Assembly: GCA_910589095.1 (NCBI GenBank)
Contig: CAJUSN010000005.1
Location: forward strand, 1 to 23,303
DNA length: 23,303 nt
Direction of reading: 5' to 3'
Source: an uncultured Muribaculaceae bacterium
GTDB lineage: Bacteria > Bacteroidota > Bacteroidia > Bacteroidales > Muribaculaceae
This document shows, in pieces, positions 22,397-23,303 of this stretch. A program made the position numbers and the translations under genes. The notes under the pieces are model-generated. The model saw nothing but the letters and a program-made list of their open reading frames with translations, was not told where the DNA came from and did no database searches. The number at the start of each line of letters is the position of its first letter. Position 1 is the stretch's first letter.

Positions 22397-23303
22397 TTAC
22401 GACTTGTAGTTACGGGTCTGAACCTTGATTGCCTCATATTTGAGGGGCTCTTTGAGAAGCACGGGCTTTTCGTTGTCGCCGGTGTATTTCCAGCAGCTCA
22501 CGTACATGTAGTCCTTGTCGTTACGTGCAGCTTCGCCGTCGGCAGTCTGATATTCCTCGCGGAAGTGAGCGCCGCAGGATTCGTTGCGGTGAAGTGCGTC
22601 GATAGCCATCATCTTGGCCATAACGAGGAAGTCCTCGAGACGGAGTGCTTTTTCAAGCTCGGTGTTGAGGTCGTCGGCCGATCCAACAATGCGGAGGTCG
22701 GTGTAGAATTCTTTCTTCACGTCCTCAAGCTCGTCGAGAGCTTTCACAAGGCTCTGCAGTGTGCGACCCATACCCACGAGGTTCCACATCACGTGACCAA
22801 GACGTTTGTGGATTTCGTCGGGGCTCTTTGTACCCTTGATGTTCATGAGTTTCTCGATGCGGGCGCGTACGTCGGCTTCGGCCTTGTCAAACTCGGGAGC
22901 GTCGATTCCGGGGTGCTGCACCTTGATCTGGTCGCTCAGGTAGTTCTGCATGGTGTAGGGAAGTACGAAGTAACCGTCGGCCAGACCCTGCATGAGGGCG
23001 GAAGCACCGAGGCGGTTTGCACCGTGGTCGGAGAAGTTACATTCACCGATGGCGAAGAGGCCCTTGATGGAGGTCTGAAGTTCGTAGTCAACCCAGATAC
23101 CACCCATGGTGTAGTGTGATGCGGGGAAAATCATCATGGGAGTTTCATAGGGGTTGTCGTCAGAGATCATCTGGTACATGTCGAAGAGGTTGCCGTAACG
23201 GTCGCGTACAACATCAGCGCCGAGGCGTTCGATGGCATACTTGAAGTCGAGATATACGGCATTGCCGGTACCTACACCGTAGCCGGCGTCGCAACGTTCC
23301 TTG
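22397..23303 (-). CDS. sdhA: Succinate dehydrogenase/fumarate reductase flavoprotein subunit, C-terminal part
   Basis: Only the last 301 codons are in the window; the frame is open to the right edge, so the apparent ATG at 23179 is internal. The visible part reads CDAGYGVGTGNAVYLDFKYAIERLG onward, then IFPASHYTMGGIWVDYELQTSIKGLFAIGECNFSDHGANRLGASALMQGLADGYF, the FAD-binding and capping segments with the HYTMGG motif that contains the active-site histidine. The C-terminal helical domain includes RNESCGAHFREEYQTADGEA, with the substrate-binding arginine region. The enzyme interconverts fumarate and succinate. sdhB follows after 35 bases. Confidence 0.96.
   Translation of the reverse strand, partial: KERCDAGYGVGTGNAVYLDFKYAIERLGADVVRDRYGNLFDMYQMISDDNPYETPMMIFPASHYTMGGIWVDYELQTSIKGLFAIGECNFSDHGANRLGASALMQGLADGYFVLPYTMQNYLSDQIKVQHPGIDAPEFDKAEADVRARIEKLMNIKGTKSPDEIHKRLGHVMWNLVGMGRTLQSLVKALDELEDVKKEFYTDLRIVGSADDLNTELEKALRLEDFLVMAKMMAIDALHRNESCGAHFREEYQTADGEAARNDKDYMYVSCWKYTGDNEKPVLLKEPLKYEAIKVQTRNYKS

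Noticed and set aside
22361..23119. Plus-strand frame of 252 codons opposite sdhA
   Set aside because: It lies wholly opposite the highly conserved sdhA coding sequence and has no recognisable protein features.

Overview
The window looks like chromosomal DNA of an anaerobic gut bacterium of the Bacteroidales, most likely a Muribaculaceae- or Bacteroides-like genome of roughly balanced GC. The grounds are: the family-typical gene order DUF177-rpmF-fabH-era-der, a DUF4494 protein, a secreted GH29 fucosidase, C-terminal secretion-type domains, the SdhA/SdhB type of fumarate/succinate complex, and repeated copies of the Bacteroidetes -7 promoter box TAnnTTTG in front of genes. The genus cannot be fixed from the sequence alone.

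Layout. 1-45 holds the first 15 codons of metG (minus strand). 332-1666 is a PAP2-family phosphatase joined to a predicted outer-membrane barrel. 1744-2864 is the overlapping pair DUF4494-yggS (minus). 2967-4307 is a FucP-type sugar transporter (minus), divergent from xerD-hpf (plus, 4431-5629), which ends in a clear terminator. 5718-7514 is a minus-strand pair: a formate/nitrite-family channel followed by a fucosyltransferase-like protein. 7712-8713 is class II fructose-bisphosphate aldolase (plus) with a 14-bp perfect terminator stem. 8829-11118 holds two orphan secreted proteins on opposite strands, the first AT-rich. 11257-15728 is the housekeeping block DUF177, rpmF, fabH, era, der, all minus. 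15846-17190 holds a broken secreted-protein gene and a small secreted protein. 17403-21291 is a two-gene unit: GH29 alpha-L-fucosidase and a large multi-domain secreted protein. 21606-23303 is sdhB and the 3' part of sdhA.

How the genes relate. Most of the window is core metabolism, ribosome and cell-envelope biogenesis. A looser fucose theme runs through the accessory genes: a secreted fucosidase with a probable glycan-binding partner could release L-fucose, the FucP-type symporter could import it, and a separate gene resembles fucosyltransferases. These genes are not clustered, so the link is an inference.

The most notable observation is an exact 8-bp tandem duplication that frameshifts a secreted-protein gene at 16175-16190: removing one copy restores a continuous 273-residue reading frame ending in a secretion-type C-terminal domain. 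I see no CRISPR array, tRNA, rRNA, transposase or phage gene, and no clear novel defence system.
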